Shown: positions 1 to 6,084 of the stretch, piece after piece
How the letters are laid out: every line of letters begins with the position of its first letter
Numbering within the stretch: position 1 is the first letter of the stretch
NCBI GenBank assembly: GCA_910587505.1
Contig: CAJULD010000053.1
Span: 1 to 17,856, forward strand
DNA from: an uncultured Oscillospiraceae bacterium
GTDB lineage: Bacteria > Bacillota > Clostridia > Oscillospirales > Oscillospiraceae
DNA length: 17,856 bases
Direction: 5' to 3'
The notes under the pieces: generated by a model
The model's input: only the letters and a program-made list of their open reading frames with translations
Told to the model about the DNA's origin: nothing
The model's database searches: none
Position numbers and translations under genes: made by a program

Positions 1-227
1 CCGAGCTATCCATTGGGGATGTCGGCATCTTCTGTGTTGACGGTGCTATGTACTGTAAACAGTATTATCTGGACAGCCAGCGAAACCTCATTCTGGTCTC
101 AGCCAACCCAGACTTGAGAAACTCTAATGTGTATGTGGCCGCAGACAGCGACCGCTCCGTATCGGTCTGCGGGAAGGTGCTTCTCGGCCGCCGGATTGAA
201 CTGCCTGACTACCTGTTTGAGGACTGA
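1..227 (+). CDS. Phage-type S24/LexA-like repressor, C-terminal fragment (cut by window start)
   Basis: The open frame runs from base 3 to a TGA at 225-227 and gives 74 residues beginning ELSIGDVGIFCVDG. The pattern GDVGIF, then a short strand reading MYCKQYY, then LILVSANP, and near the end GKVLLGRRI, is the usual end of an S24-family peptidase domain as found in XRE-type phage repressors that are cleaved during the SOS response. The helix-turn-helix and the catalytic Ser lie upstream of the window or in the missing part, so DNA binding and self-cleavage cannot be judged. It is followed at once by a hairpin terminator shared with the leftward block. A host LexA-like protein is possible, but the phage neighbours favour a prophage repressor. 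Confidence in the family is fairly high; exact role is inferred. Confidence 0.75.
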   Translation, partial: ELSIGDVGIFCVDGAMYCKQYYLDSQRNLILVSANPDLRNSNVYVAADSDRSVSVCGKVLLGRRIELPDYLFED

Positions 228-231
228 AAAT

Positions 232-262
232 ATCAGGGCGTGCAAACGCCCTGATTCTCTTA
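232..262. terminator. Bidirectional hairpin terminator between repressor and leftward gene block
   Basis: A perfect 9-bp stem (232-240 with 247-255) encloses the six-base loop TGCAAA. It lies 4 bases after the repressor stop and 5 bases beyond the end of the leftward gene ending at 260, overlapping that gene's last bases region. A T-rich run follows on the plus side, so it probably stops rightward transcription and may serve both directions. Confidence 0.7.
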
Positions 263-838
263 AATAATCCACCCCATATACTCTCCGCCTTGTCCAAACC
301 CAATAAGCACATTTGGAACGTAGAATTCTTCTTTCACCCCGTGACGCTTTAACTCGTCTGCGCACCACATGAGGACTTGAGCCTCTAACTTTGTATTAGG
401 GCTGAATTGTCTTGCCGACCCAGTTATTGCATCAAGAGATGGGAACTTACCTTGTTTTGCCATCATGATACGCAGAGCGTTTGTAGAATCGAGCTTGCAG
501 ACAGTTTCCTGCACCTTTTCATGGAACCCGTGGCTCCAATCCTTCTTTTTTTTGCACCACATCCATCTGGGGTAGAGCTCGTCAATGCGTCTGCCGTCCA
601 GAATTTTGTCATAGACCTCGGATACCTGTTCAAGAACGGCGTCCTGGTTCTCTGGACGGCTGATGAACAGCCGGAGTTCTTCCTCAAGAGCCCGGTCTGT
701 GACCATGGAGCACCACTGGTCTCTGCGGGTCTTGACCTCTATTCTGCGATTGTCGGCTTCCTTATGGTCAATGTGCTCGTTTAACAGCTTATTACCATAG
801 TAACCTCCGCCGAACAGTACGATAAATAGCTCGAACAT
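260..838 (-). CDS. Phage-associated hypothetical protein with N-terminal hydrophobic segment (192 aa)
   Basis: I do not recognise this family. The protein begins with a short hydrophobic stretch (MFELFIVLFGGGYYG, residues 1-15), followed by a charged, mostly helical region to about residue 120 containing a lysine cluster (CKKKKDW), and ends in a Gly-rich tail. It may be anchored in the membrane by its N-terminus with the rest in the cytoplasm, but the hydrophobic part is short for a full crossing. The start has the ribosome site AGGTGAGGG about 7 bases upstream. It is the last gene of the leftward block and sits 10 bases after the preceding gene, so co-transcription is likely. No catalytic motif is visible. 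Confidence 0.65.
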   Translation of the reverse strand: MFELFIVLFGGGYYGNKLLNEHIDHKEADNRRIEVKTRRDQWCSMVTDRALEEELRLFISRPENQDAVLEQVSEVYDKILDGRRIDELYPRWMWCKKKKDWSHGFHEKVQETVCKLDSTNALRIMMAKQGKFPSLDAITGSARQFSPNTKLEAQVLMWCADELKRHGVKEEFYVPNVLIGFGQGGEYMGWII

Positions 839-848
839 CAGATATCCC

Positions 849-1079
849 TCACCTTATAGCTGCTTCGATGTGCTCCTTCGCCTCTTCCAGCTTTTCCAGC
901 GCATCGTTCAGATTGTCTACTGCATCCTCCATGCGCTCAAACCGCTCGGAGCCCTGCAGATTCTCGGGGCAGTTGTCCATACAGTCCTGCTCCTTGTCGC
1001 AAACGGACTCCACTGTGGTCGTCACGTTTGACAGCATACCAATCGCCTCCCGAAGGCGGCTGCGTCTCTTATTATCCAC
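849..1079 (-). CDS. Small acidic coiled-coil protein, phage/ICE-associated (76 aa)
   Basis: The protein starts at a GTG with GGGAGAAG upstream and overlaps the end of the preceding gene by 8 bases, which indicates translational coupling. It is strongly acidic and almost wholly helical: a first helix at about residues 5-27, a short link with two Cys (CMDNC) and the phrase PENLQGSERFERM, then a heptad-like helix at 50-75 (VDNLNDALEKLEEAKEHI). Proteins with the pattern PENLQGS..Y/FE.MEDAVD..E.A are, from memory, common small genes in Clostridia phages and conjugative elements, with no known function. A structural or regulatory coiled-coil partner is a guess. Confidence 0.7.
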   Translation of the reverse strand: MDNKRRSRLREAIGMLSNVTTTVESVCDKEQDCMDNCPENLQGSERFERMEDAVDNLNDALEKLEEAKEHIEAAIR

Positions 1080-1431
1080 TTGTCTTCTCCCATAATCCGT
1101 CGATATTCAACTCGATTCTCAGAGATTCTTTTCCACACTTGGAAAATGCGAATGAGTTGACCATCTTGATGAGCTGGAAGAACTTGTGCGTTCTTCCGTG
1201 TTCCAGCACCATATCATCGCAGATAACCATGATGGTGAACTGCTTATTGGATGTGTTGACACTGACATCAACGGTATCACAGTCCAGCTCAGGAACGATT
1301 TCGTCCACCAGTTCACACGCCGCATAAAGTCTGTCCCGTACCTTGGGTTGCAGAGCATATGCGGCTCCAAATTCTTTGGTGGATTCCTCGATGACCTCGT
1401 CAACGAACGGCTTGCATCCAGAATACTCCAT
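1072..1431 (-). CDS. Phage-associated hypothetical protein (119 aa)
   Basis: The family is not recognised. I chose the ATG at 1431 (MEYSGCKPFVDEV) because AAGGAGG lies 5 bases upstream; a longer frame exists only through a TTG without a ribosome site. The sequence alternates a helical first half (residues 5-45) with beta-like strands (VDVSVNTSNKQFTIMVICDDMVLEH, about 55-79) and a last strand SLRIELNIDGLW, suggesting a small alpha/beta domain. Cys residues are scattered and form no metal motif. It ends 8 bases inside the next gene and starts 11 bases beyond the end of the gene before it, so it is part of the leftward operon. Confidence 0.65.
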   Translation of the reverse strand: MEYSGCKPFVDEVIEESTKEFGAAYALQPKVRDRLYAACELVDEIVPELDCDTVDVSVNTSNKQFTIMVICDDMVLEHGRTHKFFQLIKMVNSFAFSKCGKESLRIELNIDGLWEKTSG

Positions 1432-1441
1432 ACGACCCTCC

Positions 1442-1831
1442 TTATTCAATCGGCTTTGTCAGGCCGTGGAACGTAAACGTAAGGCGAACCCGGTTTTTTG
1501 CCAGCGGATACACCTCTGTATTACTGGCAAACTCGGCAGCTCTTGCGAACCACTCCGGGTCATAGAACTCCAGCACCTTTGCCTCGACAGATACACTGCC
1601 CATCGACTTAAACGGCTGGTACAGCTTATATGACACCTCTGCATCGGTGCCTCTGGTGAGATATTTCAAAACTGAGTACACAAACTTAATTTGTGCCAGT
1701 TTCAGCGGGTCAAGAATGGTGGTTTCATCCTCATCGGCGGCGATTTCCTCCTGAACCCCGTCCAGGATGGCCTCAAACATCTGCTTGACCTCGTCGTCCG
1801 ACATGAACCCATAATCAAAATCCATGTCCAT
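1442..1831 (-). CDS. Phage-associated hypothetical protein (129 aa)
   Basis: The family is not recognised. The start at 1831 (MDMDFDYGFMSDDEV) is supported by AAGGAG spaced seven bases upstream; the longer open frame to 1903 would overlap the preceding gene and lacks such a site. The N-terminus is very acidic and helical, the middle (DPLKLAQIKFVYSVLKYL) looks like an amphipathic helix, and the C-terminal half is rich in beta strands (VSVEAKVLEFYD, NRVRLTFTFHG). This layout is similar in style to the next gene downstream, so the two may be structurally related partners; that is inference only. It is separated by 47 bases from the preceding gene and directly followed by another gene in the block. 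Confidence 0.65.
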   Translation of the reverse strand: MDMDFDYGFMSDDEVKQMFEAILDGVQEEIAADEDETTILDPLKLAQIKFVYSVLKYLTRGTDAEVSYKLYQPFKSMGSVSVEAKVLEFYDPEWFARAAEFASNTEVYPLAKNRVRLTFTFHGLTKPIE

Positions 1832-1878
1832 TGAATCACTCCTTCTGTTCGTCATTGTACCATACGGTATCCCGCTTT

Positions 1879-2484
1879 TCAACAGCGTTCCGTTAAGCTG
1901 CACACAACTCTGACCTCTCCGTTGGCCTCATCGCCAAGAATATGTCTCAGGGAGTTCGCCACCATCTCTACGTTGATGGGGCCAATGAAGCAGAGGGAGA
2001 ACTCACTCATCTTCATCGACGCTGGCGCAGGTTCGGCAGCCTTGTCCTTCTCTCTCATATCGCTAACCGCGATGTACTCCTGAGCACTATGTAAGAACCG
2101 TTCCCATGCGTCCCTTTGCTCGGCATTCATGGAGTGGCCAACGCGGAACTTGATATCCAAGTCCGCTGATTGGATATGACGGCGGACGGTAGCTACGCTC
2201 ATGCCGAACATCTCTGCCAAATTAGTGGCGTTGGCATTGTAGGTCTCTGCCAGATGCCGTAAATACTCCTCCTGGACGCCCTTGGAGAGCTCTTTGAAGT
2301 TTTCCCACGTTGTGGGCTTGTCAAAATTCAAGGACACGACTTTTCCATTCCTTTCTTTCCATTGTTTCTGTGTCATATAATCAGTTGACATGGGGCAGCG
2401 TCTACTTTTACTTCCGCATTTGCGGTGAGAAGCCTGATGAGCGAGGCGTTTCTTCTGGTAGTTCTCGTAGTCGAAGTCGTTCAT
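1879..2484 (-). CDS. Helix-turn-helix DNA-binding-like protein of phage/ICE type (201 aa)
   Basis: The N-terminus carries a basic, Cys-containing stretch (HRKCGSKSRRCPMSTDYMTQKQW) typical of small proteins in Firmicute phages and conjugative elements. At about residues 66-112 the phrase TTWENFKELSKGVQEEYLRHL is followed by ATNLAEMFGMSVATVRRHI, which reads as a helix-turn-helix with the recognition helix SVATVRRHI. The last 50 residues (FSLCFIGPINVEMVANSLRHIL) look like a small alpha/beta domain. It could regulate its own operon or a phage function; the target is unknown. The start ATG overlaps the stop of the upstream gene by four bases (ATGA), with GGGGTGG as ribosome site. The HTH is seen in the sequence; the role is inferred. 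Confidence 0.7.
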   Translation of the reverse strand: MNDFDYENYQKKRLAHQASHRKCGSKSRRCPMSTDYMTQKQWKERNGKVVSLNFDKPTTWENFKELSKGVQEEYLRHLAETYNANATNLAEMFGMSVATVRRHIQSADLDIKFRVGHSMNAEQRDAWERFLHSAQEYIAVSDMREKDKAAEPAPASMKMSEFSLCFIGPINVEMVANSLRHILGDEANGEVRVVCSLTERC

Positions 2485-2714
2485 CGCACCACCCCTATTC
2501 TTTTGTCAACGTCATATTTTTCTTCCAACTCTTTGGGAGAACGAGCCCTCCCGAGTTTCTTAAACGAACCGTCAACCAGCTCGTAAAGGAAATAGTAATC
2601 TCGGGAGGACTCTTTACTTGTTATGATAAACATGAGCTCGTTACGTTGTTTTGGCAGACGGCATTCAACATAGCCCTCATGCAGTAAAAAATCGCGGAAC
2701 TCTGAAATGTTCAT
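2481..2714 (-). CDS. Small phage-associated hypothetical protein (77 aa)
   Basis: The family is not recognised. The protein is compact, with an amphipathic N-terminal helix (ISEFRDFLLHEGY), three beta-like segments (NELMFIITS, YYFLYELV, SFKKLGRA) and a charged tail, which fits a small alpha/beta fold. GAGAGGAG lies about ten bases upstream of the ATG. It overlaps the downstream HTH gene by four bases (ATGA), so the two are probably translated together, and is separated by 18 bases from the Cys-rich gene before it. Nothing suggests an enzymatic role. Confidence 0.65.
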   Translation of the reverse strand: MNISEFRDFLLHEGYVECRLPKQRNELMFIITSKESSRDYYFLYELVDGSFKKLGRARSPKELEEKYDVDKRIGVVR

Positions 2715-2732
2715 AATCCGTCTACTCCTCTC

Positions 2733-2903
2733 TTAGTGTTCGTTAAACACAACCTGTTCGCCAGAGCCAAGAGTCCAGCATCCACCGTCTGTAATTGCGC
2801 ACTCGGTGCAGTTCCCGTTGCACTCAACAGCATCCGGGCGGGCTGTTGTAGTTCCGTCCCGGAACCTAACATGAGCCTCCGGCAGATTGTGCGGATTGGG
2901 CAT
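2733..2903 (-). CDS. Small Cys-rich phage protein, GNC-x2-C type (56 aa)
   Basis: The start MPNPHNLPEAHVRF is favoured because GGAG sits five bases upstream; a longer in-frame start at 2942 has no ribosome site. The C-terminal half reads ECNGNCTECAITDGGCW, then LGSGEQVVFNEH. The order C-x3-C-x2-C...C-W...GE.VVF..H resembles, from memory, a small conserved tail found in many Firmicute phage proteins (I think the family called DUF7227) and suggests metal binding by the four Cys, perhaps with the last His. It is the first gene of the leftward block. Its upstream promoter region is absent or overlaps the rightward frame at 2871-3170, so a deletion may have removed the original upstream sequence. 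Confidence 0.55.
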   Translation of the reverse strand: MPNPHNLPEAHVRFRDGTTTARPDAVECNGNCTECAITDGGCWTLGSGEQVVFNEH

Positions 2904-3170
2904 TTTTACTCCGGGACGAGAAAGGAACTTCGCAAGCAGCATTTGCTTGAATCAAGAGCGGCTCTTATGGCGCTCGATGTACACCTCGCCCATTGTTATG
3001 AGTTGATGATGACAAATCCATCAGGATGCTTCACAACCGGGAGCGGAAACTCTGTGTCGTCATCTGATGCAAAGAAAAAGCTGGAACGTATGGCACAAGA
3101 CCTCGGTGAACTGATTGATACAGAGAACGGCCTGCTGACCAGCGTTTTGAAGAGTGATAAGGGGAGGTAA
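2871..3170 (+). CDS. Possible DGR accessory (Avd-like) protein, probably 5'-truncated
   Basis: This rightward frame ends 70 bases before the DGR template repeat, the place where an accessory variability determinant (Avd) gene usually lies. The part after about 2935 reads as helices: KELRKQHLLESRAALMALD, then VHLAHCYELM, then after a Ser/Gly-rich link SSSDAKKKLERMAQDLGELI and a final LLTSVLKSDKGR. Avd proteins are small four-helix bundles that bind the reverse transcriptase and template RNA, so a helical protein fits, but I cannot match it to Avd by motif. The frame continues upstream to 2736 only as antisense of the Cys-rich gene, no good ribosome site precedes 2871 or the internal ATG at 2970, and I suspect the true N-terminus was lost by deletion near 2910-2940. 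Confidence 0.35.
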   Translation: MSLRQIVRIGHFYSGTRKELRKQHLLESRAALMALDVHLAHCYELMMTNPSGCFTTGSGNSVSSSDAKKKLERMAQDLGELIDTENGLLTSVLKSDKGR

Positions 3171-3239
3171 GTTTTGATTTCTGTGGGTGTATCTCTGTAA
3201 AACCTGTCGGTTGGGATTTTTTCTCCCGTGTGTTCTACT

Positions 3240-3362
3240 GCGAATTGGTGGGAGCGGTCTCCTAATTACAACAACGCCAACAACTTCTGCAATGTGAACA
3301 CCAACGGCAACGCGAACAACAACAATGCCAGTAATTCCAATGGGCTCGCCCCGGATTTCGTA
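3240..3362 (+). repeat. DGR template repeat (TR)
   Basis: The block is dominated by AAC/AAT codons: read in the frame of 3228 it encodes WWERSPNYNNANNFCNV followed by more Asn-rich sequence and ends GLAPDFV. Fifteen AAY codons occur in a stretch of 28 codons (about 3264-3347). This is the hallmark of a DGR template: adenines are copied with errors by the reverse transcriptase, and AAY codons can become fifteen different residues without creating stops. The invariant ends (WWERSP and GLAPDFV) match the usual C-terminal edge of C-type-lectin-fold variable proteins. The frame is probably not translated here; the RNA is the functional product. Boundaries are approximate because no matching variable repeat is present in the window to align with. 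Confidence 0.85.
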
Positions 3363-3377
3363 AGCCCGAAAGGGTTT
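3362..3377 (+). other. GAAA-tetraloop hairpin directly after the template repeat
   Basis: AAGCCC and GGGTTT pair (with one G-U) around a GAAA tetraloop, immediately 3' of the template core. DGR template RNAs need structured sequence 3' of the template for priming and reverse-transcriptase binding, so this small hairpin may be part of it. No T-run follows, so it is not a terminator. Confidence 0.45.
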
Positions 3378-3607
3378 TGGGTCAACCGCAGTAGCTCTGA
3401 AAACGAGTGAACTATGACCTTTACGAAAGGAGAGATACTTCCCGTGATGAAAATCCAAAACTGCTCTTTGATGCTCCTGCACGAACGCCGCCGAGAAATC
3501 GTGCGTGCATGGCGAGGGATGTGCCTTACTTCGTTTCATGTGTAGTGAGCTAAGCAGATTAGACGGCACCCTACAAGACATCTGTACGAAGAGCGAATAA
3601 CATTTCT
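3378..3607 (+). ncRNA. DGR template-RNA 3' region / reverse transcriptase leader
   Basis: This 230-base stretch between template and reverse transcriptase carries no convincing long gene. It contains an AAGGAG site at 3427-3432 and a tiny frame (3447-3545, listed separately). In characterised DGRs the RNA downstream of the template folds into a structure required for self-primed cDNA synthesis, and in this arrangement the same RNA would also be the leader of the reverse transcriptase mRNA. The call rests on position and known DGR biology, not on a recognised covariance pattern. Confidence 0.4.
3447..3545 (+). CDS. Tiny leader frame of 32 aa before the DGR reverse transcriptase
   Basis: MKIQNCSLMLLHERRREIV begins a basic 32-residue frame ending in TAG at 3543-3545. 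An AAAGGAG site lies 11 bases before a GTG (3444) and 14 before the ATG (3447), a rather long spacing. It may be a translated leader peptide, part of the structured template RNA only, or chance. It does not resemble a known accessory protein. Confidence 0.2.
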   Translation: MKIQNCSLMLLHERRREIVRAWRGMCLTSFHV

Positions 3608-4777
3608 ATGAGTAGAAGAGCAGGAAGATACCAACGGCGAAAAGCCAAACGTGAAGCAAACCGTGTACAGCGCTGTGTAGAGGTTGGAGAGCTGAAAGAT
3701 GTCTTTAACTTCCACGATTTGTACCGAGCCGGAAAGAAATGTTGCAATGGAGTTCGGTGGAAGAACAGCGCACAAAGGTTTGAAACACATCTATTTTCAG
3801 GTACGGCCCGACGCAGGCGCATGATTCTGGAAGACACATGGACACCAGCGGCGTATGTTCATTTTACAATTTCAGAACGTGGCAAGACACGGCCAATCGA
3901 CGCACCACGCATTCAGGACAGGCAAGTACATAAGGTCTACACGCAGAAGGTTCTTATTCCTCTATACTTGCCAAGCATGATTTATAACAACGGAGCAAGC
4001 CTGCCAGGGAAAGGCTTTGAGTTTTCAAAAAGAGAACTTAGAGAGGACTTGCGTTGGCATTTCAGAAGGTGGGGCAGAGAAGGTCACATCATTCTCATTG
4101 ATTTCAAGCAGTTCTTTCCTTCCGTTTCGCATGAGGAGATTTTCAAAAGACACGACAAGCTGATTTTGAACAGAAGCGTTCGTAAGCTCGGTGATGACGT
4201 AATCAATACAGTACACGGTGGGAAAGGCTTGCCGCTGGGCGTAGAGACAAGCCAAGCCGAGATGATTGCATTCCCGTCTGCGCTGGACAACTACATCAAG
4301 TGCCAACTGTCTTTGAAGTGCGCCGGTCACTATATGGACGATTACTATGTTATCGTGCCGCCAGATAGAGACCCGAAAGAAATCATGCGTCTTATCATCG
4401 CAAAGGCCGAAAGCCTGAAGCTGACCATCAGCAAATCCAAGTCACGCATTGTTCCTCTGACCAAACCATTTCGCTACTGCAAAGCAAAATACCTTCTGAC
4501 AGAGACAGGTAGAGTTGTTGTGAGCGGTAATCGGAAGGGTATTAAAATAGCAAGGCGTAAAATAAAAGCCTTCCGTAAGAAGGTCGCAGAGGGCGAAATG
4601 TCATATGAGGACTTGTGGACTTCTGTAAACGGCATATTGGCCTACTGGGAAGGCTACAACGACCACAAACGTGTCCTGCGGTTACGCAGGCTTTTTTATG
4701 CAATCTTCGGGTTTTCACCAGAGAAGATTGAGAATTTTAGAATGAGAGGGGTAAACAATGAAATACATTGTGCATAA
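3608..4777 (+). CDS. DGR-type reverse transcriptase (389 aa)
   Basis: This enzyme would copy the upstream template RNA into adenine-mutagenised cDNA that replaces a variable repeat in a target gene. Motifs in order: GKTRPIDAPRIQDR (92-105, fingers), LIDFKQFF with catalytic Asp165, GLPLGVETSQ (207-216), YMDD (242-245, catalytic Asp244/245), and the YCKAKYLLTETGRVVVSGN segment (290-308) before a basic thumb. The SQ in motif 4 in place of the usual retroviral/retron pattern is characteristic of DGR reverse transcriptases, and there is no maturase or endonuclease domain as in group II introns. Length is typical. The start at 3608 has only a weak ribosome site, so expression may be low or tied to the leader. 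It overlaps the next gene by 20 bases. The frame is intact with all catalytic residues present. Confidence 0.92.
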   Translation: MSRRAGRYQRRKAKREANRVQRCVEVGELKDVFNFHDLYRAGKKCCNGVRWKNSAQRFETHLFSGTARRRRMILEDTWTPAAYVHFTISERGKTRPIDAPRIQDRQVHKVYTQKVLIPLYLPSMIYNNGASLPGKGFEFSKRELREDLRWHFRRWGREGHIILIDFKQFFPSVSHEEIFKRHDKLILNRSVRKLGDDVINTVHGGKGLPLGVETSQAEMIAFPSALDNYIKCQLSLKCAGHYMDDYYVIVPPDRDPKEIMRLIIAKAESLKLTISKSKSRIVPLTKPFRYCKAKYLLTETGRVVVSGNRKGIKIARRKIKAFRKKVAEGEMSYEDLWTSVNGILAYWEGYNDHKRVLRLRRLFYAIFGFSPEKIENFRMRGVNNEIHCA

Positions 4778-5159
4778 GCGATTCAAGGGCAAAGCACTTT
4801 GCGGAGAAGTCAATCTCCCAGCTATGACAGAGGTTGAAAACAAAGATGGCGTTATCTGTTACAACGGAAGCGCTCTCTGTTTTGATTGCAGCGAAAATGC
4901 CCATCAGTTCTTTGCAAGGAATGATGATGGCAACGGAATGCTTCGTGGCAAGCTGACGCAGGCAATCCAGGGCAGGCTCGCAAAGCATGATAAGCAACAT
5001 CAGTCACGGTGGGACAAGGTGTGGGAAGACCCCGCCTGCCAACCGTACAAGAGGGCAGACCATGAAGACCACTGGCTTTGGAACCATGACTTTTTCAACG
5101 CAGATATTGATGTGCTCCGGCATATCGCAGAATTAGTAGGTGCAAAGGAGGGCACATAA
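4758..5159 (+). CDS. Phage late-region hypothetical protein (133 aa)
   Basis: The protein (MKYIVHKRFKGKALCGEVNLPAMTEVE...) resembles, from memory, a small gene that sits between tail and lysis genes in many Clostridia prophages; its function is unknown. An N-terminal beta-rich part (residues 1-45) carries the phrase ICYNGSALCFDCSENAHQFF, followed by a helical part ending in HWLWNHDFFNADIDVLRHIAEL. The Trp/His-rich WLWNHDFFNADID segment is the most conserved-looking part. The start ATG lies inside the end of the reverse transcriptase gene and has GAGAGGGG about six bases upstream, so it is coupled to the DGR gene. It is one base before the next start codon. Confidence 0.7.
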   Translation: MKYIVHKRFKGKALCGEVNLPAMTEVENKDGVICYNGSALCFDCSENAHQFFARNDDGNGMLRGKLTQAIQGRLAKHDKQHQSRWDKVWEDPACQPYKRADHEDHWLWNHDFFNADIDVLRHIAELVGAKEGT

Positions 5160-5432
5160 ATGTATCGAATCGTAAGCGTAACTACTGGCGCAGAGATTGG
5201 CGTCGTTGACACAGTAAGCTACATTAAGGTTGGTTCAAGCGGAAGCTATACACCAGCCACTATGGATGACGCCACTGGTGTGGCGGTCAACAGCGTGGCC
5301 TATGACTTGATGGGGCACGATGAAGTTAACGGTGCCGACACTGTTCTGGTGACCAAGTTTGATGGCGGCACAGCCGTTGCCGAACAGCAGCGTATTATCA
5401 ACGGGCTGCTTATTTCGATGTTGGAGGGCTAA
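5160..5432 (+). CDS. Small phage late protein, tail-to-lysis region (90 aa)
   Basis: It begins directly after the stop of the preceding gene, with AGGAGGG about seven bases upstream. The sequence (MYRIVSVTTGAEIGVVDTVSYIKVGSSG...) is beta-rich up to about residue 70 and ends with a helix (EQQRIINGLLISMLEG). It looks like the small, uncharacterised beta-rich proteins encoded just before endolysins in Firmicute prophages. The ending LISMLEG and stop look natural, so the gene itself seems complete, but the sequence right after it is the interior of an amidase (see the next entry), so a deletion end lies at or just past its stop. Confidence 0.65.
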   Translation: MYRIVSVTTGAEIGVVDTVSYIKVGSSGSYTPATMDDATGVAVNSVAYDLMGHDEVNGADTVLVTKFDGGTAVAEQQRIINGLLISMLEG

Positions 5433-6081
5433 GAAGCTCGCCAGTGGTGAAGTGGTGTCCGTTCAAGTCGGTGATTGGGATAAGAAGGCGTGGGGCTGTG
5501 GGTCTGGTAAGAAAGGCTCTTGCAATAACGGCTGGATTCAATTTGAAATCTGCGAAGACAAACTGAATGACCCCGCTTACTTTGAGAAGGTGTATCGTGA
5601 GGGCGTCGAGCTGACTGCATATCTGTGCAGACTCTACAACCTTGACCCGCAGGGCACGGTTACATATAACGGCGTGAAGGTTCCTGTCATCCTGTGCCAC
5701 CAAGACAGCTACCAGCTTGGGCTTGGCTCCAATCACGGCGACGTACTCCACTGGCTTCCAAAGTACGGGAAGAGTATGCAGACCGTTCGTGATGATGTTT
5801 CCGCCCTGTTGGCGGGGGCGAACAACAATAAGGAGGAGGATGACGACATGGATGTGGTACGTTTCAAGGAACTCTGGGGTGAGATGCGTAAGGAGCTCCA
5901 GGACAACGACAGTAGCAAGTACAGCGAAGAGGCTCGTGCCTGGGCGACTTCCACCGGCCTGATTGCGGGCAATGGGGAAGTAATTGACGGCGAGCCCAAC
6001 TATATGTGGGCGGACATTCTCACCCGCGAACAGTTCGTCACCGTGCTGTATCGTTTTGCGAAGAAGATGGGGATGGTTTAA
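5431..6081 (+). pseudogene. N-acetylmuramoyl-L-alanine amidase (endolysin), 5'-truncated, with S-layer-like wall-binding domain
   Basis: The frame reads KKLASGEVVSVQ, then a WDKKAWGCGSGKKGSC segment, IQFEICED, VELTAYLCRLYNL and VILCHQDSYQLGLGSNHGDVLHW. This is the second half of an Amidase_2-type phage lysin, which cuts the bond between muramic acid and the stem peptide. Complete members have about 80-100 more residues at the N-terminus, including the first zinc-binding His, and these are absent. After an acidic linker (NNNKEEDDDMDV) comes one S-layer-homology-like repeat (ARAWATSTGLI...MWADILTREQFVTVLYRFA) for wall attachment. There is no good start codon: the frame opens upstream only as an out-of-frame shadow of the preceding gene. 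Probably an inactive remnant made by deletion; GTG restarts near 5452 lack a well-spaced ribosome site. Confidence 0.75.
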
Positions 6082-6084
6082 TCC

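Noticed and set aside
3228..3410. Template repeat as a translated 60-residue Asn-rich protein
   Set aside because: The ATG has no ribosome site and the Asn codon pattern is explained by template function in a DGR.
3060..3581. Leftward 173-codon frame across the template and leader
   Set aside because: Antisense to the template; lacks a ribosome site and its content is explained by the complement of AAC codons (Val/Leu-rich).
3608..4777. Retron or group II intron reverse transcriptase
   Set aside because: No maturase, endonuclease or retron msr/msd-type repeats; the SQ motif and an adjacent A-rich template point to a DGR.
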